Positions 14,391 through 21,136 of a stretch of DNA of 21,136 nucleotides are shown piece after piece. Numbering within the stretch: the first letter of the stretch is position 1; every line of letters starts with the position of its first letter. The translations under genes and the position numbers were made by a program. The notes below the pieces were generated by a model, which had not been told where the DNA came from, did not search any database, and was given only the letters and a program-made list of their open reading frames with translations. Source of the DNA: JBEGTT01 sp041179245 (GTDB lineage Bacteria; Pseudomonadota; Gammaproteobacteria; Burkholderiales; Rhodocyclaceae); NCBI GenBank assembly GCA_041179245.1, contig JBEGTT010000241.1, forward strand, positions 1 to 21,136, written 5' to 3'.

Positions 14391-16603
14391 GGTTTTTCCT
14401 CGACCCGTGCCCCTAGTGCGGATAACTTTTGCGCTAGCCAAGATTTCGACGAGGCTATGTCGCTACTAGGGACTGTGGCGATTTTTTCCAGTGCCTGTTG
14501 GTAATAAATTTTGGCTAAATGTTTTGCCCCTTGTTGCTCTAGACACAACGCAAGGTTAGTGAGTGGATCTGGGTGATGGGGGGCGAGTTGCCGGGCAGTG
14601 CGATAGGCCATTTGAGCTTCTGCGAGTTGCAGGCGTCGAAAATGGTAATTACCAATGGCGAGCCATATTCCCGCAGATTGTGGGTGGTGATTTTGTAATT
14701 GTTGTAATCGCTCAAGGGTTTCAAGGTTTGCGGCAACAGCATCTTGGGCATCTAACCAAAGGGCTTCTTCAATTTCTATATTGTTGCCATGAGTGATAGC
14801 GCCAATGGCCGCAACCTTGGTGGCTTGCGTGTCTAGACGTACCGGGCGTAGTAACACTACCAGCTCAGACTTGCGGCTACTGTTGTTGCGGGTCGTAAAC
14901 AACTCACCCAAGAATGGAATGTCAGAAAAACCCGGTAATTGCCCTGTCTTCTGCTCTGATCTATCTTCCATCAAGCCCCCAAGAATGGCGATTTCACCGG
15001 GCTGTAGGCTCAGAATTGACTCGATTTCGCGCGTTCGAATTTGTGGCACTTGATTCGGGATCGGAATCACCGGGTTTGGGTCAGGCACATATTTGGCAAT
15101 GCTGGAAATGGTCGGGCGAACATTCAGAATAATTTGCTGAGATTCGCTGATTTGTGGGGTGACCGACATGACCAGTCCAACGGAAACCGACTGGGGTGTC
15201 GTTGTCACCGTCGTGGTTGGGCCGATATTGGCGGTGACGACTGTGTCAGCTTTTACACTGAAATAAATGATGTTTTCAACCACCTTGAGCAGCGCCGTTT
15301 GATTGTTGAGCACGGCTAGTCTGGGTGAAGACAGTACTTTCACCTTACCAAAGGAATGCAGCAGATCAATGGCTACACTGCTGCTGAGGGAAGATCGCTT
15401 ATCCTGGCTGCGTAGCGCAAACGGTAGGATTCCACTGGTTGGGTCACCGCCGACATCGGCACGGGCGAGCGAAAAATTCTGAGCGCCACTATCGCGAACT
15501 CTCGACCAATCAATCCCTTGCTGGTAGCCATCGCTCAGTTCGACTTCGATGATGGTGGCTTCAATGAGCACCTGTCGGTGTGCCGTTCTCAGCGTTCTCT
15601 GGAGAAAATCCTGAACCGAAGCATGCTGTTTGGCTGTTGCGCGGACGCTGATTTGCCCACCCTCCGGATTAACAATAACGGATGCAGCTTCCCGGAATGT
15701 CCTCGTTTTAGTGACTCGGGTTTCCCGGTTTTGACTGCTATTACTTTCAGCAGAGGGGACTTGTGGCTGGGGTAAGGCAAACAGGGCCGCTGGCGTATTG
15801 GGCGAGTGGCGATTTTTGGTTTGGTGATTATTGTTATTCGATGAATGAACCCCAAACCCCGAATTCCGCTGATCCTCTTCGGTAATGGTGTCAGAGCTGC
15901 CTTCTGGCAGCATCTTGTCAGATTCGCGCAGAATGTCCTGAATATTGCGTTCTAACGATGTCCAGAATTGGTGGGTCGTCGTGTTTTCCAGCCGAGTGTT
16001 GGAAATATTGCCTGCGCTGTTAGCTGATTGGGCCAAGGCACGCAGGTCACTACTCGGACCACTCGAAATCTGGGTGTTGGCTGAAATGGTGGAGGTGATT
16101 TGCCGGTTGATATTGACGTAATCAACGGGGTAATGCACTAAGTAAGGCGTATCTGGTTGAACGCGTAGGACACCATCTAGCATTTCATGGCGTAAATCTA
16201 GTTGTCGCCCAAGGCGTTCCAGAATTTGGGGAAGCGTTTGATTAACGGCGTTTAGGCTAACCATGCCCTGAATATCAGGGTGAATATCCACATTGAGCTT
16301 GCTATCGCGGGCTAGGGCAAACAGGAAGTCCTGAACATTGACGCGGTTGACTGACAACGTATAGGTAAGGGGGGCGCTTGAGGCTTGCCCCAACAAGGCG
16401 GCAACTAACGGTAGCGGTTTTGGGGTTTCGTCTACGGTTTTATGACGTTCGGAATGAAACTCTGGGGTGGCTAAATGTCCCACCAAGTTGGCTGATTCCA
16501 GACCTACATGCTGGCAGGCCCCCAGTAATAATACGATTCCCAACCAAGCGACTGTTTGGGAAAAAGTGGAGAGTAGAGATGTTCTGAGTGTGTGCGCAAG
16601 CAT
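14387..16603 (-). CDS. Lipoprotein secretin (MshL/PilQ/GspD-like) with C-terminal TPR region
   Basis: Outer-membrane channel of the pilus or secretion machine, 738 residues. The signal peptide ends in a lipobox LLGA-C30, so it is probably a lipoprotein. An STN/N0-type domain (about 78-150, LTYTLSVNRVNVQDFLFALARDSKLNV) is followed by a long Asn/Ser-rich linker (about 175-300). An N-domain (about 303-340) and the secretin domain (about 343-590) come next: VLIEATIIEVELSDGYQQGIDW, VLSSPRLAVLNNQTALLKV, VGLVMSVTPQI, LNVRPTIS, GEIAILGGLMEDR and LPGFSDIPFLGELF. Residues about 640-710 add TPR-like helices (GIWLAIGNYHFRRLQLAEAQMAYRTARQLAPHHPDPLTNLALCLEQQG). MSHA loci normally encode a separate TPR protein (MshN) near the secretin. 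The start ATG at 16603 has no Shine-Dalgarno and directly abuts an inverted repeat. Its stop overlaps the ATPase start. Confidence 0.92.
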   Translation of the reverse strand: MLAHTLRTSLLSTFSQTVAWLGIVLLLGACQHVGLESANLVGHLATPEFHSERHKTVDETPKPLPLVAALLGQASSAPLTYTLSVNRVNVQDFLFALARDSKLNVDIHPDIQGMVSLNAVNQTLPQILERLGRQLDLRHEMLDGVLRVQPDTPYLVHYPVDYVNINRQITSTISANTQISSGPSSDLRALAQSANSAGNISNTRLENTTTHQFWTSLERNIQDILRESDKMLPEGSSDTITEEDQRNSGFGVHSSNNNNHQTKNRHSPNTPAALFALPQPQVPSAESNSSQNRETRVTKTRTFREAASVIVNPEGGQISVRATAKQHASVQDFLQRTLRTAHRQVLIEATIIEVELSDGYQQGIDWSRVRDSGAQNFSLARADVGGDPTSGILPFALRSQDKRSSLSSSVAIDLLHSFGKVKVLSSPRLAVLNNQTALLKVVENIIYFSVKADTVVTANIGPTTTVTTTPQSVSVGLVMSVTPQISESQQIILNVRPTISSIAKYVPDPNPVIPIPNQVPQIRTREIESILSLQPGEIAILGGLMEDRSEQKTGQLPGFSDIPFLGELFTTRNNSSRKSELVVLLRPVRLDTQATKVAAIGAITHGNNIEIEEALWLDAQDAVAANLETLERLQQLQNHHPQSAGIWLAIGNYHFRRLQLAEAQMAYRTARQLAPHHPDPLTNLALCLEQQGAKHLAKIYYQQALEKIATVPSSDIASSKSWLAQKLSALGARVEEKP

Positions 16604-16605
16604 GA

Positions 16606-16637
16606 TATGCCATGAAGAAAAATATCTTCATAGCATA
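16606..16637 (-). promoter_or_regulatory. 13-bp inverted repeat abutting the secretin start codon
   Basis: TATGCCATGAAGA (16606-16618) and TCTTCATAGCATA (16625-16637) are reverse complements except for one position, around a 6-base A/T loop. In the transcript the single mismatch becomes a G-U pair, giving a 13-bp hairpin that ends two bases before the secretin ATG and covers the place where a ribosome-binding site should be. No U-run follows it, so it is not a simple terminator. It could be an operator or a translation-control hairpin; the structure is seen, the role is inferred. Confidence 0.6.
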
Positions 16638-16676
16638 CTGCCAGATTGCGAACTCAAAGTAAATGCTATTTGTATA

Positions 16677-17651
16677 TTAATAACAGGCGTGAAGATTTCC
16701 TGTATCTACCGAGAAACACATAGCGCTGTTACCCCCATCTGATTTGGCTTCATATAAGGCAACATCCGCTGCGTGAATGAGCGTTTCTGCATCAACGTCC
16801 TTGGGGTCTTCGGTAGCGGATACGCCTAGGCTGATCGTTAGATAGTGTCCCGCCTTGGAAAAAGCGTGGGGAATCTTCAGTGATTCAGCGAGTAAGCGTA
16901 GCCGTTCAGCCAGCATCCCTGCTGATTTTTCACCTGTTCCCGGCAGCAGAATAGCGAACTCATCGGGGCCAAAGCGGAACGCTGCATCACCGGGATTTCT
17001 CAATGTGTCGCGTAATGTTTGCGCGATTTTAGTTAAGCAGCGGTCCGTTTCCGGTTCGCCGTAATGCTCCTTGTACGGCTTCAAGTGGTCAATATTGACC
17101 ATGATTAAGGAGAGCGGTGTGTGATTTTCTTGAGCCTTCAGGAACTCGGCGTTGATACTTTCGTCAAATTTTTTGCGGTTATAGATACCGGTTAAGGGAT
17201 CAAGGAATGAGGAAGCTTTTAATTGCTCGGCATGGAGGCGCAAGCGACGCTCACGTTTTACCGTGGCCGTCATATCGTGGATTTGCAGCAGGCAGCCCGC
17301 TTCGTTATTAACCGGCATTGGAACGACATGAATCAGTTGCTGCATGCGGCGGTCGTGTGCCCTATCTTTTTCAGCTTGGTAAAGTTTCAGGGTGGGTTGA
17401 TGTAGTGCTGGAGAAATAAGCGCCGACATCCGGTGCTGGGTAGCTACCAGAATAGCTTGATGAAGCCGAGAGCCTTGAATGTCAGGGCAGATTTCAGCGA
17501 GTGTTTTACCAGCGGCCTGCTCCCTTGAAATCCCAGAACGTTGAGCCATCCAGCGATTCCAGGTAACGACCACTTGCTTGCTATCCAAGACAACCAAACC
17601 ATTGGCGAGCGCATCAATAACCCAGTTAGGATCATAAGGAAGAGTTTCCAT
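16677..17651 (-). CDS. PAS-GGDEF protein with degenerate GPDEF signature
   Basis: Soluble 324-residue protein with an N-terminal PAS sensor (about 8-130, ending QIHDMTATVKRERRL), a short linker helix and a GGDEF domain (about 147-315, starting SSFLDPLTGIYNRKKFDE). The catalytic signature reads RFGPDEFAILLP, with Pro229 in place of the second Gly. The nucleotide-binding stretch is also unusual: NIDHLKPYKEHYGEPETD, where the family has D-x-D-x-FK-x-x-ND-x-x-GH-x-x-GD. The I-site Arg is absent (NPGD). It may therefore be a weak or inactive diguanylate cyclase, or a c-di-GMP/GTP-binding relay. The ATG shares one base with the CheC-like stop (TAATG). No membrane segment is seen. The start of the pilus operon lies 73 bases downstream on the same strand. 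Confidence 0.88.
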   Translation of the reverse strand: METLPYDPNWVIDALANGLVVLDSKQVVVTWNRWMAQRSGISREQAAGKTLAEICPDIQGSRLHQAILVATQHRMSALISPALHQPTLKLYQAEKDRAHDRRMQQLIHVVPMPVNNEAGCLLQIHDMTATVKRERRLRLHAEQLKASSFLDPLTGIYNRKKFDESINAEFLKAQENHTPLSLIMVNIDHLKPYKEHYGEPETDRCLTKIAQTLRDTLRNPGDAAFRFGPDEFAILLPGTGEKSAGMLAERLRLLAESLKIPHAFSKAGHYLTISLGVSATEDPKDVDAETLIHAADVALYEAKSDGGNSAMCFSVDTGNLHACY

Positions 17652-18265
17652 TACACCAGTCCCTGTGATTTGAGATATTCATCAACGTGATGGATCAGGT
17701 TTTCCAGAGAACTGACACTGAGTACAAATACCAAATGGCCTTCGATGTGTTCCTGACAAATGGACATATCCACTTGCAAGACGAGAACCACTTCCTGATT
17801 CATCCCTGAAAAACTGATGGAATCTGAATTGCAGAAGTGGTGTTCAGGCAAGCTGCCTTCAATAGATACCTTGAACAAGTCAGCAAGTGCGCTAATGCAG
17901 GCATTAAGAATGATATTGCCGACTTCACACATGGCCTCCTGCTCGTACTCGGATAGCTCGTCTGGTGGAATGCCATCGCCCAACATGTGGCTGACGATGG
18001 TAAGTGCATTGGCTTCTGGGAAAACCAGTACGGCTTTGGCATCAAACGGGCCCGTGAAATCCTGTGACACCGTGCTGAAATACTGAAATTCTTTTCCCAG
18101 CAGTGTTTGGTGGACTTCTGAAGGCGGAAGCAATTGAACACGGGGCGCAGAAAGTAAAACCTCATCATTCACGATCATGCTTAATCCGGCAGCTGCGCGT
18201 CCCACGCCGATATTAAAAATCTCACCCAGCGCATCTTGCTGGAGTTCTGTCAGTGTTGTTCCCAT
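17651..18265 (-). CDS. CheC-family phosphatase / chemotaxis-type protein
   Basis: Cytoplasmic protein of 204 residues of the CheC/CheX/FliY phosphatase family, which dephosphorylates CheY-like receivers. The family motif [D/S]-x3-E-x2-N-x22-P is present at residues 11-41 (D11, E15, N18, P41). A second copy occurs at 110-140 (E110, E114, N117, P140), with Glu in place of the leading Asp/Ser. This two-site pseudo-symmetric layout is that of CheC. The gene follows the receiver gene by 9 bases and overlaps the PAS-GGDEF gene by one, so the receiver is the obvious substrate candidate. No other chemotaxis gene is in the window, so a role in classical chemotaxis is not implied. Confidence 0.88.
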   Translation of the reverse strand: MGTTLTELQQDALGEIFNIGVGRAAAGLSMIVNDEVLLSAPRVQLLPPSEVHQTLLGKEFQYFSTVSQDFTGPFDAKAVLVFPEANALTIVSHMLGDGIPPDELSEYEQEAMCEVGNIILNACISALADLFKVSIEGSLPEHHFCNSDSISFSGMNQEVVLVLQVDMSICQEHIEGHLVFVLSVSSLENLIHHVDEYLKSQGLV

Positions 18266-18274
18266 GCTGAGGCC

Positions 18275-18649
18275 TTAGTGGTTTTCTTCAAAATAACTGA
18301 TCGCTTTGGCGACGGAGACCGGTGTAATCGGTTTGCTCACGAAGTGAACACCCGCACGTGCTGCCGCAGTCTGAACACTTTCCTGCACATTTGCCGTGCA
18401 AAGCACTAAGCGGATATCTGGATAGTGGAGGCGAATATGGCCAGCCGCTTCGAGTCCCGAAATGCCGGGCATATTCACATCCATACTGACAAAATCAGGC
18501 TGCTGTTCTTTGACCATAACCAAGGACTCATCGCCGCTAGCAGCTTCGGTAATTAGCCAGTCGGGGCGCAGGGATTCAACAATTTTTCGAATCATCAAGC
18601 GAGAAGTTCGGCTGTCATCAACAACCAGTAATCGTGGAGGAGTATTCAT
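18275..18649 (-). CDS. Stand-alone CheY-like response regulator receiver
   Basis: Single receiver domain of 124 residues without an output domain. The acidic pair D11-D12 (LLVVDDSRTSRL), phospho-acceptor D57 (VSMDVNMPG), T85 and K106 (VSKPIT) are all present, so it should be phosphorylated on Asp57. The ATG at 18649 gives a normal receiver start (MNTPPRLLVVDD); a longer frame to 18832 runs into pepN and has no homologous-looking extra sequence. It begins 16 bases after the pepN stop. With the CheC-type phosphatase next to it, the pair forms a plausible phosphorylation/dephosphorylation switch. No cognate histidine kinase is in the window. Confidence 0.93.
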   Translation of the reverse strand: MNTPPRLLVVDDSRTSRLMIRKIVESLRPDWLITEAASGDESLVMVKEQQPDFVSMDVNMPGISGLEAAGHIRLHYPDIRLVLCTANVQESVQTAAARAGVHFVSKPITPVSVAKAISYFEENH

Positions 18650-18665
18650 TTTTAGTCGGTTTTTA

Positions 18666-21136
18666 TTAACTGTTTGAGGCCAATCTGCCCAATGATCTAG
18701 CGATGACTTCGCTGACATCGGGAGAAAGACTGGGTTCTTGTGAGATTCGTTCGAGTGCCGATAGGGCTGCGTGCTGGCGTACCGAATCAAATTTCTTCCA
18801 TCGGTCAAAACAGCGGGCAAGCCGAGAGGCAACTTGTGGGTTTAGACGGTCAATTAGGACGATTTGTTCCGCGATAAATTCATAACCTGCTGCGGTGTTA
18901 AAGCGTACTAGGTTGGCCCCAAAACTACGAATGAGTGCGTAAATCTTGTTTGGATTCGTGGCCTCAAAAGCAGGATGCTGAGTGAGTTGTTTGACCGTTT
19001 CTAAGGTGTTTGGACGGCGGCTAGAGGATTGGACGGACAGCCATTTGTCGACCACCAATGCTTCGTTTTGCCAGCGTGCGTAGAACTCAGCTAATGCGGT
19101 CTCACGCTCAGGGCATTCCGCTGAATTAACATTGGCAAGCGCCGCCAAAGCAGCAAATTGGTCAGTCATGTTATCTGCTGTTTTGAACTGCGTAAGTGCC
19201 ATTTGGCGTACAGCGGTGGTGTCGAGTTCGAGCAAATAAGACAGGCAAACATTACGCAGGGCGCGACGCCCTGCTTGTTCGCTGCTAGGTGCATAAGCTT
19301 CGCTAGGGCTTAACGCGGCATAAACACCCGCGAGTTCTCCTTCCAGCTGATCAGCTAGATGTTGGCGTAGGCTATTACGGGCCGTGTGCAGGGTTTCTGG
19401 GTCAACAACCTCCTGCATTTCCGCTAGTGTTGATTCGCCGGGTAAGGTCAAAGCTTCCGCAACAAAGGCAGCCCCGCGTTGAGGGTGAGCTTGGAGTAGG
19501 TGACGGATGGCATCAATAAAACTAGCCGGCCAACAGGGGTTTTTCCCCTGTTGTATGTCTGATGTCGCAGCTAGAATCAGGCCAGCAGCCAATCGTTGTC
19601 CTGCCTCCCACGCATTAAATGAGTCGGATTCGTGCGCCAACAGCAAGGTTAGTTGTACCGGTGTGTAGGCGAAGTCCAGTACCACTGGGGCCGAAAAATC
19701 GCGGAGTAATGAGGGCACAGGTTCCGCCGTAATTCCATCGAAGTGAAATTGTTGGGTTAACTCAGTCAGCAACAACGTTTCTTCGGTATCCGCAATGATC
19801 TGACCAGCAGGATCAAATAGGGCCACCCGAATCGGAATCAGGTATGGGGTGTTATCCGAAGCGCGGGGATTGGTCTGGGTAAAGCTCAGCGTGTACCGTT
19901 TTGCTTCCGCATCAAACCTTGCCTCAACGGCAACGTGTGGTGTGCCAGGCTGGTTGTACCAGCGCATAAATTGAGGAATGTTGAAGCCACTGGCTGGGTT
20001 TGCGTGTGTGCCCACTGCAGCAACGAAATCTTCGCAGGTGACGGCTTGCCCGTCATGGCGACGGAAGTATTCGTCCATACCCAAACGGAAGGCGTCACGG
20101 CCAATCAGTGTTTGGATCATGCGGATAACTTCGGCGCCTTTTTCATAGACTGTAGCGGTGTAAAAATTGTTAATTTCGATAAAGCTAGCTGGGCGAATCG
20201 GATGGGCCATTGGGCCAGCATCTTCGGGGAACTGAGCCGCACGTAGGCCGCGTACTTCACGGATACGAGCAATGGCACGATTATGGACATCGGCACCAAA
20301 CTCTTGGTCACGGAAGACGGTTAGCCCTTCCTTCAGCGACAGTTGAAACCAGTCGCGGCAGGTCACGCGGTTGCCGGTCCAGTTATGGAAATATTCGTGG
20401 GCAACCACGCGGTCGATATTCTCAAAATCGACATCCGTGGCGACATCGGAACGGGCCAGCACGTACTTGGTATTGAAAATATTGAGGCCCTTGTTTTCCA
20501 TTGCCCCCATATTGAAGTCACTCACAGCGACGATCATGTAGTGGTCAAGGTCACATTCAAGCCCAAAACGTTCCTCGTCCCAACGCATCGACTTTTTAAG
20601 TGCTTCCATCGCGTGTGCGCACTGGTCAAGCTTGCCGGGTTCAACGTAGATGGCGAGTTGTACGGTGCGGCCAGAAGATGTTTTGAAGGAGTCTTTCAGG
20701 ACGTCCAATTTGCCGGCAACGATGGCAAACAAATAAGCAGGTTTCTTGAATGGATCTTGCCACCTTGCCCAATGGCAGCCATTCGCCTCATCACCGGCGG
20801 CGACCGGGTTGCCGTTGGCGAGCAGCACCGGGAAAGTATTTTTATCGGCGTGCAGCGTCACGGTGTATGTGGACATCACGTCTGGACGATCTAAGAACCA
20901 GGTAATGCGGCGAAAGCCTTGGGCCTCGCATTGGGTGAAGTAACCATCTTTAGATCGGTACATCCCCGAAAGACGCGTATTTTTGTCTGGGTTGATACGG
21001 ACGACAGTTTGTAGCGTAAAGGTATCGGGTAGATCGGGAATCACCAGTGTGTTGGCTGTCAAACGATGACCAATGGCTTCTCCATCAACGGTGACGCTCA
21101 GCGTTGTTAACTCATCCCCATCCAGGACGAGCGCTT
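18666..21136 (-). CDS. pepN: Aminopeptidase N (PepN), 5' end outside window
   Basis: Cytoplasmic zinc aminopeptidase of the M1 family that removes N-terminal residues from peptides. The frame stays open to the window edge, encoding LVLDGDELTTLSVTVDGEAIGHRL upstream of the first listed methionine-like codon (a TTG at 21062, which is really an internal Leu), so the gene begins beyond 21136. About 823 codons are inside; E. coli PepN has 870 residues, so roughly 50 are missing. The exopeptidase motif GAMEN (20493-20507) and the zinc motif HEYFH (20385-20399), followed by Glu 18 residues later (LKEGLTVFRD), are intact. The C-terminal helical domain is complete and ends in LASNS. The receiver gene follows after 16 bases and may be co-transcribed. 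Confidence 0.97.
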   Translation of the reverse strand, partial: ALVLDGDELTTLSVTVDGEAIGHRLTANTLVIPDLPDTFTLQTVVRINPDKNTRLSGMYRSKDGYFTQCEAQGFRRITWFLDRPDVMSTYTVTLHADKNTFPVLLANGNPVAAGDEANGCHWARWQDPFKKPAYLFAIVAGKLDVLKDSFKTSSGRTVQLAIYVEPGKLDQCAHAMEALKKSMRWDEERFGLECDLDHYMIVAVSDFNMGAMENKGLNIFNTKYVLARSDVATDVDFENIDRVVAHEYFHNWTGNRVTCRDWFQLSLKEGLTVFRDQEFGADVHNRAIARIREVRGLRAAQFPEDAGPMAHPIRPASFIEINNFYTATVYEKGAEVIRMIQTLIGRDAFRLGMDEYFRRHDGQAVTCEDFVAAVGTHANPASGFNIPQFMRWYNQPGTPHVAVEARFDAEAKRYTLSFTQTNPRASDNTPYLIPIRVALFDPAGQIIADTEETLLLTELTQQFHFDGITAEPVPSLLRDFSAPVVLDFAYTPVQLTLLLAHESDSFNAWEAGQRLAAGLILAATSDIQQGKNPCWPASFIDAIRHLLQAHPQRGAAFVAEALTLPGESTLAEMQEVVDPETLHTARNSLRQHLADQLEGELAGVYAALSPSEAYAPSSEQAGRRALRNVCLSYLLELDTTAVRQMALTQFKTADNMTDQFAALAALANVNSAECPERETALAEFYARWQNEALVVDKWLSVQSSSRRPNTLETVKQLTQHPAFEATNPNKIYALIRSFGANLVRFNTAAGYEFIAEQIVLIDRLNPQVASRLARCFDRWKKFDSVRQHAALSALERISQEPSLSPDVSEVIARSLGRLASNS

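Noticed and set aside
14391..14441. Longer TTG start for the GspE-like ATPase
   Set aside because: It would overlap the secretin by 55 bases; ATG at 14390 has AGGA upstream and an ATGA overlap.
16440..16631. Short - strand ORF starting in the hairpin upstream of the secretin (MKIFFFMAYH...)
   Set aside because: It overlaps the secretin in another frame, lacks a ribosome-binding site and its sequence mirrors the inverted repeat; a regulatory upstream ORF cannot be excluded but is not supported.
18650..18832. 61-codon N-terminal extension of the receiver gene
   Set aside because: It overlaps pepN, and the sequence from ATG 18649 already makes a complete receiver domain.

Overview
The window looks like chromosome of a betaproteobacterium, probably of the order Neisseriales. 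The CcoN, CcoP and QueA sequences, the FNR/ANR-style control of cbb3 oxidase and the roughly balanced base composition point that way, but this is pattern recognition without a database search. There is no rRNA, tRNA, insertion sequence, CRISPR array or phage gene. Nearly all the DNA is coding, with tight junctions.

Left part, + strand (about 140-7279): a microaerobic respiration block. A perfect FNR/ANR box (140-153) precedes ccoN-ccoO-ccoQ-ccoP, the complete cbb3 cytochrome c oxidase. ccoQ (58 codons) is easy to miss. A strong hairpin terminator follows ccoP. A second, degenerate FNR-like box then precedes ccoG and ccoH, which serve oxidase assembly. A short TonB-C-domain protein overlaps the end of ccoH, and queA (queuosine tRNA modification) follows. 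ccoI and ccoS are not in the window.

Middle part, - strand (16603 down to 7303): a six-gene operon for a type IV pilus-like (MSHA-like) or type II secretion-like machine. In transcription order it holds a lipoprotein secretin with a fused C-terminal TPR region, a GspE/MshE-like ATPase, a GspF/MshG-like platform protein, a 635-residue single-pass protein of GspL/MshI-like layout, a large prepilin-like protein with an internal duplication and no Glu at +5, and a canonical prepilin. Two junctions are ATGA stop/start overlaps and the rest are short gaps, so the operon is probably translationally coupled. A 13-bp inverted repeat abuts the secretin start codon. Major pilin, prepilin peptidase and retraction ATPase genes are absent here.

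Right part, - strand (21136 down to 16677): pepN (aminopeptidase N, cut by the window edge), a stand-alone CheY-like receiver, a CheC-type phosphatase and a PAS-GGDEF protein whose signature is GPDEF. These lie just upstream of the pilus operon on the same strand. The gene order suggests, but does not prove, a phospho-relay / cyclic-di-GMP-type control module for the surface machine. The most unusual material is the pilus-like operon, with its domain fusions, the QGN repeat, the odd large pseudopilin and the start-site hairpin, together with this neighbouring signalling trio.
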